From positions 86,757 through 150,756 of the forward strand of contig JAUJYZ010001233.1 in assembly GCA_033675265.1 (NCBI GenBank): a DNA stretch of 64,000 bases. Reading direction: 5' to 3'. Both the position numbers and the translations under genes were made by a program. The stretch is from Actinostola sp. cb2023. Its lineage: Eukaryota; Cnidaria; Anthozoa; Actiniaria; Actinostolidae. The notes below the pieces were generated by a model that saw only the letters and a list, made by a program, of their open reading frames with translations, was not told the origin of the DNA and searched no databases. Shown here in pieces: positions 33,240 to 44,763 of this stretch (position 1 is the stretch's first letter; every line of letters starts with the position of its first letter).

Positions 33240-34460
33240 AAGAGATATCATGGTTGTTGGTGTTTGCGTGCTCTGATATTGCTGAACTGTCTGAGTGTTT
33301 TCGCCAACCTAACATTAGCCATGTGCTCCTTCTGCCTTGTCTTTAATGCTCTTCCTGTTTCCCCTATATACACAGCCTCACAGTTACCACAGGGGATTTC
33401 ATACACCACACCTGTCTTCTTTTCTAAAGGAACCTCGTCTTTCGGTTTTAAGAGCAACTGCCTTAACGTAGTTAGAGGTTTAATGGCCGTTTTGAAGTTG
33501 TAACCTTCTAAGACTCTCTTTATTCTCTCCGTCGTTCCTTTGACGTATGGTATTGTTGCAAAGCCACATTGCTCTTGTTCTTGTTTATTTGGGTCTTTAG
33601 GCGTTAGAGGATGCATGTGTGTCCTAAGAAAACGCTTTGTGTAACCATTGTCAAAGCAGAGGCTTTTAAACACGTGCTCTCTTTCTTTGCGTTTGTCTTG
33701 ATCAGTAGTTGGGATGGAATTAGCTCTATCACTCAGCGTTCGAATCACATAAGCTTTGTGTTGTACTGGATGATGACTCTCAAAGTGCAGATATCTATCC
33801 GTATGGGTCTTTTTGCGGTAGACTGTAATATTAATACTTCCATCATCAGTTTACTGTATTCAAGGTGTCCAGAAACGGTAAGCCCTCTTGAGAGTATCTT
33901 TCAATCGTAAACTTGATGTTGGGATCTTGTCCCAGGAGGGGTACTCAGGGGTATCAGTGACGGGGAGGTGCGAATGAGGCCAAACTTTTTAACCCAAAAA
34001 AAGTCCATTACGCAAAAACAAGACCCAAAAAAAGTTTTTTGACCCAATTTTTCTCCACATAAAATCGAGAACGGTAGGATATCATTTTTATCAACCCCAA
34101 AAAAAGTCCTTCCCAAAATCTTTATATCAAAAAAAGTCTATTGCTAACCCAAAAAAAAGTCCCAAGCCGCGAATTTCAAACCCCAAAAAGGTCTTCGCAC
34201 CTCCCCGTCACTGATACCGCCGAGTACCCCCCCCCCCCCCCCCTGGGGATCTTGTGAGTTAAGATGGTTATGAAATGCATCAATTTCGTCACTTTTGATG
34301 ACACAACTGTGTCATCGACATATCTCTTGAACACTCTAGGAGGGCTGGGAATAATTTGCAATAATTCCCCTATATACACAGCCTCACAGTTACCACAGGG
34401 GATTTCATACACCATACCTGTCTTCTTTTCTAAAGGAACCTCGTCTTTCGCTTCGCGACT
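33240..34460 (-). pseudogene. Penelope-like retroelement remnant (RT plus GIY-YIG), partly duplicated
   Basis: On the minus strand from about 34355: PPRVFKRYVDDT (the RT catalytic box), then after a MITE insertion NIKFTIERYSQEGLPFLDT (33920 down), then a frame 33748-33248 with RTHMHPLTPKD, IPYVKGTTERIKRVL, VVYEIPCGNCEAVYIGETGR, LKTRQKEHMANVRLAK. The last is the GIY-YIG endonuclease (VYIGETGR) used by Penelope-like elements for target cleavage. Upstream on the same strand, 34450-34362 repeats the segment DEVPLEKKTGMVYEIPCGNC and AVYIGE and joins it straight to the RT fragment. This suggests a tandem pair with a deletion at the junction. Frameshifts are present; inactive. Confidence 0.88.
33931..34247. 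mobile_element. Second copy of the hAT-like MITE, 8-bp target duplication GATCTTGT
   Basis: Same ends as 13788-14126 (CCCAGG-GGGGTACTCAGGG and inverse) and same AAAAAAAGTCC-rich interior. GATCTTGT occurs at 33923-33930 and 34248-34255. It splits the Penelope-like gene; the protein reads through when the insert and one duplicate are ignored. Confidence 0.95.
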
Positions 34461-34608
34461 CGGGCAATTTGGGAAACTTTGAAAACACAAGTGAAATTAA
34501 TCCTTAATTTTACGAGGAACCATGCGATTACTTGTTTAATTATATCCATTTTGAAATCACTAGCAAATCCTGCAATCTGATTGGTTCCCTACAGCATGAT
34601 TTCAGCCT

Positions 34609-34690
34609 AAATCGCACCATTTTTAGTCTAAATCGCACCATTTTTAGCTAAATCGCACCATTTTGAGTTTTAAATCGCACCATTTTGAAC
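34609..34690. repeat. Short tandem repeat in the recombinase element 5' region
   Basis: Four copies of TAAATCGCACCATTTT-type units, spacing 20-24 bp. Similar TAAATCGCACC units occur at the start of the second element (about 36875-36925). Confidence 0.85.
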
Positions 34691-34837
34691 AACCAATCAG
34701 ACTGCTGGAAACATATCTTCTGACCAATCAGATCACAGGAAAAAAATAAAGCCATTTCAAAGCATGACAAAAAAAATTGAGGGGATTTTCTCAATTTCTG
34801 GGGGAAAACAGGTGAAAGACAGTACTTTTACAAGAAA

Positions 34838-36427
34838 ATGGACGAAATTGATGACTTGCAGTTTTTTATTGATGACCAAATCCTCCTCAGAGCTGCAGAA
34901 AGCATAGATGAGAATGACTGTCCTTCATTTGAGATTAATTTTGAAGCATGCTCCGAAACAATAACAAGTAACGAGTCCACAGCAGTTCCTGTTCAACCAG
35001 ACCAGTCACGCTTTCCCTTGTACACAAGCCAAGACATCTCTGAGCTGATATCAGTAGCCACCAACAAGAACACAAGCCGTTCAACTAAACAGTGGCTTTA
35101 TGTTTTCAATAATTGGCGAGAATCTCGTCATCTTGACATCGACATAAATAACATGGCGCCCGCAGCTCTCGACAAAGTCCTTGCACAATTTTATGCAGAA
35201 GTCAAGCGCAAAGATGGTGACGATTACGAGCCAGAGTCCTTGAAGATTATGCAAAGTGCCATTGAACGCCATCCTAAAGAGAATAACTATCCAGTGAGCA
35301 TTGTGAGAGGACGAGATTTCAACATTCACAGCAAATCCTGAACGCAAAAGCCATCTCATTGCGCCAGCAAGGAAAGGGAAAAAGGCCAAACAAGTCCCAG
35401 CCATTAAATCCAGACGAAGAGTCTACACTGTGGTCAAAGGGAGAGCTAGGAGATACCAATGCCAGAGTGTTAACCAACACCAACTTCAAGAACTTGACAG
35501 AGCAGTTCGGACTGAGAGGACGCCAGGAACACTATGATGCGTATATCGAGGACTTTCGCCTTAGGAACCATGAAGATGGCAGTGAATCTGTAGAATTTGA
35601 AGAAAACCCTACGAAAACGAGAAGTGGTGGTCTAAATATTAAACGTAGAACATCTAAGCAAATAATGTGGAGCACCGATGGAGGAGAGAAAGATCCTGTA
35701 AGGCTCTTCAAACTCTGGCTGTCAAAGCGACCGTACGGCATGAAAGACAACGGTCCTCTCTATCTTGGCATCATACAGCACACAAAGACTTCAGATGTTT
35801 GGTACTCCAAAATCAGAATGGGGGAGAACACGATCGGAAAAATAGATAAGACCATGGCAGCTTGCTTGACAACGGACAAAAAGATAACAAACCACAGCAT
35901 GAGAAAAACATTGGTGTCAAAACTTAAGAAAGCTGGTCATCCGCGCCATATAATCAAAGAAATTACAGCTCATGCTCGTGAATCCTCATTAGATGACAAC
36001 GATGAAATTGACGAATTCCAGAAGAGAATTATCTCATGCCATAAGTGGATATCAAGCTCCAAAATCCAGTACGAGTACCGAGCAGCAAAGAATGCCATTA
36101 CAGCCAATCTCACAGAATATCCCCCAAGTGGCAGCCAATATCAGTACTTCACAGAATTATTCTACAGCGAGTTCTTTTCCACCTTATAAAAGTCAGTTTT
36201 ATCCAAACTTCAATGCTGGATTAACACCCTTTCCAATTCATCAGAGCTTCAATCCAATGTTTTGTGATCAGAGAATGGCGCCATCTTCAAGCCCAGCAGC
36301 AACGGGTCAAAACTACACAGGATGTACATTTACAAGTAACTTCTTCGCAAACGAACAGAAACCGGAGAAAGAACAAACGAAGAAGAGAAGACGTGCATTC
36401 ATCCTCGACTCTGACGACGAAGATTAA
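34838..36427 (+). pseudogene. DUF3504/Crypton-type tyrosine recombinase gene, two frameshifts, catalytic Tyr lost
   Basis: ATG 34838 begins an acidic region (DEIDDLQFFIDDQ), then NTSRSTKQWLYVFNNWRESR, a SAM-like DNA-binding helix set, and VLAQFYAEVKRKDGDDYEPESL. A frameshift near 35325 leads to LRQQGKGKRPNKSQPL, LTEQFGLRGRQEHYDAY, NHEDGSESVEF, KTRSGGLN and TNHSMRKTLVSKLKKAGH (His/Arg box). The usual SLD-YDE nucleophile box reads SLDDNDEIDE, with Asn where Tyr is expected. A second frameshift near 36015-36030 leads to ELSHAISGYQAP and a C-terminal KKRRRAFILDSDDED (basic plus acidic, nuclear signal-like). These proteins integrate and excise DNA by a tyrosine-recombinase mechanism. With the Tyr gone and two frameshifts, this copy is dead. 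Confidence 0.85.
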
Positions 36428-36808
36428 ATGAGAAGGACTCTTGAACTGCAGAAACAGTTCTTTTTAACTGTTATTAGAACGTTGGACTAGCTGTCGTGTG
36501 CAGCTTTGTAATGACAGTTTACCATGTGACACTGGCGTGATCGCAGTTATGTAATGATCACGTGAGCATTGTTATGAATATTTGTGTATGTCCACTTCCG
36601 GTTATTAAAACAGTACCGTTAAAATCAGAAAAAGACTTGCTTATAAGCCACTAATAAAGATATCACTTGATCATAAAGTTATCCCTTTGTATTGTGAGTA
36701 TTATTATTATTGTAGATTTCAAAATGGATATAATTAAGTGGTAATTGAACTGAGTGGAGTGCAATTTGGTCTGAAATCAAACGCGCGATTACAAAATCGC
36801 ACGACCTA

Positions 36809-37905
36809 TTAATTACATCCATTTTGAAATCACTAGCATTTCCTGTAATCTGATTGGTTAAAAATGGTGCGATGAATTCGATTTATTTCCAAATCGCACC
36901 TTTTTGAGCTCTAAATCGCACCAATTTGAACATCCAATGAAATTGCAGGAACAACATAAAACAGGCAATCAAAACACAGAGAGAGAAAAACAGGAAAAAT
37001 AAATAAACAGGAAAGACTTTGGATTTTACCACAACAAATCTTTCATATTTTACAAAACAAATGGTGACTTTTTCGACTTACAGTTTTTTATTGTTGACTA
37101 TTCCCTCTTTCAAGCTGAAGAGGTACTTAATGTGAATGATTATCCGTCATTTGAGATCCATTTGAATTCAGAAAATGCAGAATAAACTACCAAAACAGGT
37201 CCAACACAAGCAAACTAGCTCCGGTAACTCCTAGTCGTAGTGAGTCCATTCCTGAATTTGCGATTGGAAAAACAGTTCGAGTTTCTAGTAATTCTACACA
37301 AGCCAAGATATTGATGAATTAAAGTCTCGGGCCATTAACAAGAAGACTAAAACCGTTCCACAAAGCAATGGCTTTCTGTGTTTGAAAACTGGTGCAAGAC
37401 GTCCAACAATCTTGACATTGAAATTGACAACAAAATGGCGCCTGTCATGTTGTAGTGTTGATCTCGACAAGACTCTCTGCCTCGATCAGTTCTATGCAGA
37501 AGTCAAACGCAGGGACGGTGAAGACAATGAGCCACAATCTCTAAGAATTATACAGAGTGCAATTTCACGGCTCGCGCCAAATCCTCCACACGAAGGTCAT
37601 TTCCTTACGACAGCAGGGCAAGTGATCCCAAAACTACACCAGCTGTACGTTCAATTACTACTCAAAAGAACAATCAGCACCGGTAAAAAAGCGACGTCGG
37701 CTTTTGTCTGTGATTCTGACGACGAGAAAGAGATTAAAGAAGGACTTTTGTACCAAGTGTCGAGTGGATTGTTCAACTGACTTTGCATGTGCTCAATCGT
37801 TCATTGCGCACTACTCGTCACGTGACATTTTGCTATGAATATTAAAATCGTTGTTTGTGTTTTCCGGCATGGAATGAGTGTAAATTTCAAAATGGATATA
37901 ATTAA
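36809..37905. mobile_element. Internally deleted relative of the DUF3504 element
   Basis: Same inverted ends (TTAATTACATCCATTTTGAA and the inverse at 37884-37905). Flanking 36738-36808 and 37938-37994 are also inverse copies of each other (GCACTCCACTCAGTTCAATT on the right). The interior keeps the gene's 5' and 3' parts only. Confidence 0.65.
37062..37780 (+). pseudogene. DUF3504 recombinase gene lacking the catalytic domain
   Basis: Parallels 34838-36427 at both ends: CTTACAGTTTTTTATTG and PSFEI near the start, QFYAEVKRRDGEDNEPQSLR in the middle, then FVCDSDDE at the end. Everything equivalent to the recombinase catalytic domain is missing and frameshifts and stops are frequent. It resembles a non-autonomous derivative of the neighbour. 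Confidence 0.75.
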
Positions 37906-37997
37906 GTGGTAATTGAACCCGCTACGCGGTCGTGCGATTTTGTAATCGCGCGTTTGATTTCAGACCAAATTGCACTCCACTCAGTTCAATTACCATT

Positions 37998-38465
37998 ATT
38001 ATAACATTGAGGCCAAAATCCAAGCGCGCGTTTATCTTGGAAGTCATTCGACTGCCAAGCGAAATAATTTATTCACAAATCGACAATTCAAAGTTGTCAA
38101 AGTTCAAAAGTCTTGACAAGATTATTCAGCGAAGAAAAGACTTACATGATTGCTAAAATGCATGGAAAATAGCTTACTAGCTGACATGAGCTAAGTGTAG
38201 TCAATGAGAAAGTCCATCTGAATCCGAATCCGTCTGAATTAGTCGCTTGAATCGACGAATTTCTTCTTTCTGTGGACTTGTTTGGGCGCTTTCCCATTCC
38301 TTGTTGTCTCACTTCGAGCCGGCTTTTCCCTCTAGGGCTGTTCTCGAATTTTGGAATTCGACGTCTTTCAAGATGGACTTTCCATTATTCTTTCATTTTA
38401 AATGTCGCTCTAACGCTGCCTGCATCACTTTTAGGGAGTCAGGCTCGGAGATAAACTAACTAGTA
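37998..38465. other. Non-repetitive AT-moderate DNA without clear gene
   Basis: Frames at 37932-38156 and 38247-38459 have no recognisable features. A FKSLDKIIQRRKDLHDC-like stretch is protein-like but unplaced. Confidence 0.35.
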
Positions 38466-38665
38466 AGTTAGGATTCGAGTTAGGATTCGAGTTAGGATTC
38501 GAGTTAGGATTCGAGTTAGGATTCGAGTTAGGATTCGAGTTAGGATTCGAGTTAGGATTCGAGTTAGGATTCGAGTTAGGATTCGAGTTAGGATTCGAGT
38601 TAGGATTCGAGTTAGGATTCGAGTTAGGATTCGAGTTAGGATTCGAGTTAGGATTCGAGTTAGGA
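38466..38665. repeat. 12-bp minisatellite GTTAGGATTCGA, about 17 copies
   Basis: Perfect 12-bp units for 200 bp, followed (38720-38790) by degenerate GAGTTCGAGTTATGG-type units. A 12-bp period keeps frames open, which explains a long RILT-repeat frame on the minus strand; it is not a gene. Confidence 0.97.
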
Positions 38666-38903
38666 ACCGAGCCGTTAAACTGACAAAAAAAGGTTGTCCA
38701 TCCTGGAGGGGAGTCATGAATGATCGAGTTTGGAATCGAGTTCGAGTTCGAGTTCGAGTTACGGTTCGAGTTATAGTTCGAGTTATGGTGCGTCCTAGTC
38801 CGACCCTGTTTCCCAGGGTTTATTCGTTCTTCGACAAAACTTTTCGTGAATTCGTTGAAATTTACTTCGTGAACTGAAATTAATATATATCAACTATACT
38901 ATA

Positions 38904-39193
38904 CAGTCAATGTCATGAAGGTTGTCCACCTCGGAAAAGCACGTTTACACATTTGTACATTTGCACATTCGCAACATCACGTGTAATATTCGTTTTGCGC
39001 ACGTGAAATTCAGAGTCGATAGATTCAGCAGACATGAGTATACTGCCCGGTAAGAATGCCGCGGCCGTATACAGAAGATTTCAGGTGGAGAATTGTATTT
39101 CAGCGCTTGTAAAAGTGCAAATGTGTAAATGTGTTAAAGTGCAAATGTGTAAATGTGCTTTTCCGAGGTGGACAACCTTAATGACATCGACTG
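38904..39193. mobile_element. Second copy of the GGTTGTCCACCTCGG MITE
   Basis: Inverted ends GAAGGTTGTCCACCTCGGAA and the same CCGCGGC centre as 9971-10271, in the opposite orientation. Here the outermost 13 bp are CAGTC(A/G)ATGTCAT on both sides instead of CACCTAATTGCA. Confidence 0.9.
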
Positions 39194-39289
39194 TATGAAG
39201 GTGAGATGCGTAGCCTTTTTAAAAAGCACGAAAATTGTCAGACAACACTCATAACCTTCTACTTCTTCCCTACAACTGATTCCATGTTA

Positions 39290-39770
39290 AGGGAGGAAAC
39301 TACACAGCAAAATGAAGAGCATAAAAAATTAGTTGAACACAAAAAGTATACTTTCAAGAACGATCTATTACTGAAATAAAATTCAAACATTACTGAGAAT
39401 CAGGAGATCCAAAGGAATACTGGAAATTGATTAAATCATTACGCTTCTCTTCAAATCTAAATTTAAATCAAGCAGAACCAACAATTTTTTAAATCCTCAA
39501 GATCGCATTTCAAGAATCTAAATAGTGCAAACTGACCATCTAGTACCGACCCTTTTGAAAAAGGAATTGACTTCTTCATCGCTAATATAACATTTGCTTC
39601 ACCTCATAATGATATACTAGACAAACCATTTACTGCTGATGAACTGATTAAAATAAGAAAAAAATAAATAACAAAGCTTCAGGAATTGGCATAATGAAAA
39701 ATGAAATGATTAAAAGTATTAAGTAGCGACTCGCGTAAGAGGAATTGGCATAATGAAAAATGAAATGATT
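39290..39770 (+). pseudogene. Degraded LINE reverse transcriptase fragment
   Basis: GDPKEYWKLIKSL, DILDKPFTADELIKI and, after stops and a frameshift, NNKASGIG and NEMIK can be read, i.e. the region just before and at RT motif 0/1 of a LINE different from the one at 20.7-33.2 kb. A 29-bp segment (GGAATTGGCATAATGAAAAA...) is duplicated at 39683 and 39741. Confidence 0.65.
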
Positions 39771-39784
39771 GCTTTTAATTAAAT

Positions 39785-41239
39785 AAGAATTTGATTGGTA
39801 CAAAGCTCAAAAAAGGTGTCTTAGCGCCAAATTCAAACCTACTCACTAGTTAGATAATATCCAACGTAAAAAATCAAATTTCAACACAATCAGCGATTTC
39901 TCTCGTTGTATATGAAGGGATCATACCCCTGTAATTGGATAATGTTGTAATGAATGCCAAAATAAGCCTAAATGGCTTTATTACACAATTCACTTGAATT
40001 AAATATAAGAAATAAATTTCAAACTGCATGGTCTGTGTTGTATTTGCATGACATCTAACGTTTGACCTCAGCATTTGGAATCCTTCCACAAATGACCTTT
40101 CTTTCGACGTGACCTTTCAAGTCGAACGCAGTTTCGCGGAAACGTAACACGAACATACAGCAACAACTAATAAACCTAACTGTTACGTAACTAGGGTGGT
40201 ATTTCTTCTGAAGAGTCTCACATTTCAACAACTTGGATCGTTTACCTTCGTATCACAAGGGGTTCATGCTGTACTACCAAATATGTTCGCTCATTGTCTT
40301 GAAATATCGGAAGAAGATGGCCTCTCATCCAATCACATTCGAGTATTTGTATTTTGCCGCGAAAGCTGGCACCCGCTGTTATCGCTTTGGTGCACCAGTT
40401 GTAATACGAGTCGTTACTTAACACTCACAGCAACCACTTTGTAAAAGTTTTCAACACAATCCTTCATATAATTGCTGCGAACGTAGCGAGCAGCGAAACT
40501 AATCTAGGGTGGGCTTCTTGTATTAAGATGGGGTTCATGTGGCGTCTTTCATTAAATCAAAAATTATAATGATATCAAATAAAGTTAAATGAGCATCTAT
40601 TTATATAAGAACGTTTAAAATATCTATATCGTTCCTACAAAGACTACAAAATAAGACAAGCAAGCCCCTTTGGTATCCAGGGTTAGAGATGCCAGGGTTA
40701 TGGACGTCCCTCGTTTTTCTCACTTTTTATGGCCCGCGCGCTACGCGCTAATGGGCCACAAGGCCGGCCGTGCGAAAAAAACCGCACCGACCTCGCGTTC
40801 GGTTAATACGAGGTATGTACTTCATGACATACCCAGTATTGAATCAACAATCGGTTTAAAAATAGTCTAATAATGTGGGGCTTGAGTGTTGGTAGCAAAG
40901 TACCTAGCATGCAGGAAGCTGTAATTCGGTATGTTAGTATTTGTACAGATAACAATGAGCGTTACATTTTAGAATAATAATGAGGGCTGCGTCGGCGTGT
41001 GATGAGTAAACGGCGAAAACCTGTATAAACACAGGAATTTGTGTCATTTATACGATTAGTTCTCGGCTTAGATATAAGACACGACTTATTTTAGTTCGTA
41101 TAAACGGCCCTGTTATTTCTTTATGAAACGAAATAGAGGTCGCCCTGTGGTTGATAACACCATGGATAGCACTAAGTGATAAAAGTGAATAATACGTTAA
41201 CATGTCTAATTCACGCGAAAGCCTAAACATTAAAGCACG
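39785..41239. other. AT-rich DNA without recognised gene
   Basis: Several 60-80 codon frames in alternate phases, none recognised. No repeat of note. Confidence 0.4.
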
Positions 41240-41990
41240 CTAACATTTCTTAACCAGCGCTTTGAAAACGTAACACCAGTACGTTGCTTCGATCGTGCCG
41301 TAAGCATACTGATCTACTGAACTTCTAGGCTGCGAATACCGCCGCTTGAGCGCCAAAAAGCGACTGTATTCGCAGGCTACTGAACTCCAAACGCGCTTTG
41401 AAAACGAGGAAATGTCACTGATGCAAGCCATGATCAGATTTAAGTAATTCCGAGTTTGAAATCAGGAAATAACATCTGATCCAGTGCATTGAAAATGGCG
41501 AAAAACATGCGATAGTTCCGTCGGGCCGTGATCAGATATATTGAAGTAATTCCGGCCGGGTCATTTTAGAACGAGGAATAACATACATAATATGTCCGTT
41601 GCATCATTATTACTGATATCACAAGAGCAAATAACACTGAGCCAGCGCTTTGAAAACGGCGAATGACATACGTTAGGATTCCTTCGGGCCGGGCCGTAGT
41701 AAGATTCAAGTGACTCCATTTCGAGTCATTTTAGAACGAGGAATAGCTCGATCCATACGTGACCAGAACGAGGAATAACTCCGTACATGACATGCATATA
41801 CGTTTGTAGTTTCACGACCTGACTTTTTCGGGCGTATGGTTGCTTTGAAAACAGCAAATAAATGGCCAGTGCCCCAGTGCCTTGAAATCGGCGAATATGA
41901 CATACAGTTTTAAAGTTAGGATTCCTTCGAAGTGTTCCTTCAATTCGGGCCGTGATTGTTTTAGAACAACGAATAACTCCGCACATGAAA
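41240..41990. repeat. Degenerate satellite-like repeats
   Basis: About five irregularly spaced copies of a block with CCAGCGCTTTGAAAACGGCG, AATGACATAC, GGATTCCTTCGGGCC and TTTTAGAACGAGGAATA. Spacing ranges about 90-230 bp; strongly diverged. Confidence 0.65.
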
Positions 41991-42043
41991 CACGTCTGAA
42001 GTTTTAATCGTACGACCTGACATTTTGAAAAAACTCAGCTCGT

Positions 42044-42255
42044 GATCGTCATGATTTACAGGGGCCCTACATCAAAACTTAGTGGATTTTTTCGAAGTGC
42101 CATGACCTGACTATTTGGAAAGACGGACCGACTCAGCTCGTGACGATCCGAGTCGATCGGAGTCCGATCGTCATGATTTACAGGGACCCTACATCAAAAC
42201 TTAGTGGATTTTTTCTAAGTGCCACGACCTGACTATTTGGAAAGACGGATCGTCA
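42044..42255. repeat. 122-bp tandem duplication
   Basis: GATCGTCATGATTTACAGGG recurs at 42044 and 42166, followed by CCCTACATCAAAACTTAGTG in both; three or four differences. Confidence 0.92.
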
Positions 42256-43108
42256 AACTGTTATGACGATCCGACTCACTGCGTGTGTATTGGACAACCC
42301 TCCATTGGAGCTCTGTCATTGGCGTGTTGAGCAACTTTAGACACTTCAATGACACTGGCCATGATTTTGATTTCGACAACATGGAAGTGGTTGACAAAGA
42401 AAAGAACTGGCATCAAAGACTTTTCCTGGAGGCCTGGCACTCATCTCAAGATTCAAATTCAGGGAACGATTATATTAGAATACCATACATTTATAAGACA
42501 CTTTTCGCTCGCTCTAGCACGAGCGCGCGCTGTTAGTTTTGAATTGTATGCGCTCGTATTTTAACGTTTTCCATCACACTGAAGAAGGTCTCTGATCAGA
42601 GACCGAAACGTCTGTTTGAAAAATATTTTTCAATAATAATTATAAACTTCAAGTCAGAGACAACACCTATATTCTTGTTATTATGTTACCTGACTGTAAC
42701 TTCACAATTTTTAAAGATCAATATATCATTAAAGCTATTATTTCAATATTATAATTTCAATATACACATTGCTGCGGGCGCGTCCCGCAGGACGCACACA
42801 GGAAACCCAACATTATACATTTCTATGCACAGGGAACCCAATATAATACGTATTGCGCGCGCGCTCTACCACAGGAAACCCATAAAAAAAACGAAAATAT
42901 CATTTTATTTCATTATTTAGTAGCCTCAAAAGGAATGGTTGGGCTGCCTGTGTATGCTCTCCAAATCAAACAAACTCACTTTCCCTATATATAGATAAAA
43001 ATTAGCAAGAGTTAGTATAGTTTCTCTGATCTCTATAGCAACCATGCACGTTGTATTCTCCTCTTGCATTCAAGCCATTATAGAGAGTATCATCAACATT
43101 GTACACCT
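42256..43108. other. No recognised gene; short AT-rich and GC-rich patches
   Basis: A frame at 42285-42536 is unplaced. A small hairpin AAGGTCTCTGATCAGAGACC lies at 42585-42604 and a palindrome CTGCGGGCGCGTCCCGCAG at 42771-42789. Confidence 0.4.
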
Positions 43109-43256
43109 GGCCCTGGTTGCACGAAAGGTGACTAGCGCTATCCACCGGATAAGTCTTATCCAACGGATAAAACTGATGCAGTTATCCAATAAATTTTATC
43201 CGTTGGATAAGACTTATCCGGTGGATAGCGTTATTCACCTTTCGTGCAACCGGGGC
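43109..43256. mobile_element. Palindromic MITE, about 150 bp
   Basis: GGTTGCACGAAAGGTGA and GCTATCCACCGGATAAGTCT at the left face their inverse at the right across a short loop. Target duplication unclear. Confidence 0.88.
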
Positions 43257-43331
43257 CTGTACCTTACCTATACATATACAAAATGTATCTAGACTTCACA
43301 AATGGCATCAGCTTAATTGTATGGCACTAGC

Positions 43332-44323
<992 letters not shown>

Positions 44324-44586
44324 CGACATACATGTATTTATTACGCATATAAGCTTAATAAGCTTAATACTTATACAGATCATCATTCATCTACATGTAC
44401 ACCTACATTAGGGGGTTCCTGCAAAGGAGGATACCCATCACTGCAAGACATACAGAAGGGAATAAAATAATTAATAAATAAAAATTACAGGGGATATCTA
44501 TAAGCTTATATTTTTTCCTGATAAAGTGATAAGTAGTATAATATTCCGTAAATATATGAAATCATACGCGCGTAGGTCTAGCTCAC

Positions 44587-44763
44587 CTTATCATCCAGCC
44601 TTTGAAGCTGGATTTTCTTTGCATTGAACTTCTTATTCAGATCTTCGACTTCTCTTCTTCTGGTCAATCTCCTTTGTCTTCTTCTCAACCGCTTCTTATC
44701 CTCGAGATCGGCTAGAGACATTTCCATCTTCTTCGTGTAGTGTCCAACTTTAACTCGTGGCAT
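44587..44763 (-). CDS. Putative first coding exon of a host gene
   Basis: From ATG 44763: MPRVKVGHYTKKMEM, then a highly charged helical stretch (LADLEDKKRLRRRQRRLTRR) and ENLNKKF-type coiled coil, 59 codons. It ends at GATAAG/GTGAGC, a good splice donor at 44586, after which the frame stops within three codons. The upstream 450 bp are GC-richer, contain CCGCCATCTTTG and CAATATGGCG motifs like those in TATA-less promoters, and lack stops of note. The Arg/Lys-rich coiled coil could bind RNA or DNA; no family recognised. Later exons would lie to the left but none was found before the microsatellite mosaic. Confidence 0.4.

Larger units (their letters stand above)
34536..36737. mobile_element. 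DUF3504 recombinase element bounded by short inverted repeats
   Basis: TTAATTATATCCATTTTGAA at 34536 faces its inverse ending at 36737, about 23 bp of inverted repeat, enclosing the recombinase gene. Near the left end lies a 4-copy repeat of TAAATCGCACCATTTT. The neighbouring element 36809-37905 has the same ends. Confidence 0.65.

Noticed and set aside
38466..38665. CRISPR array or other prokaryotic repeat system
   Set aside because: No spacer structure in any repeat array of the window; all arrays are head-to-tail without unique spacers, and the setting is eukaryotic.
38460..38717. 85-codon minus frame with RILT repeats; also possible telomere-like TTAGG repeats
   Set aside because: It is a 12-bp minisatellite. 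GTTAGGATTCGA is not a telomeric TTAGGG array and lies internal to the sequence.
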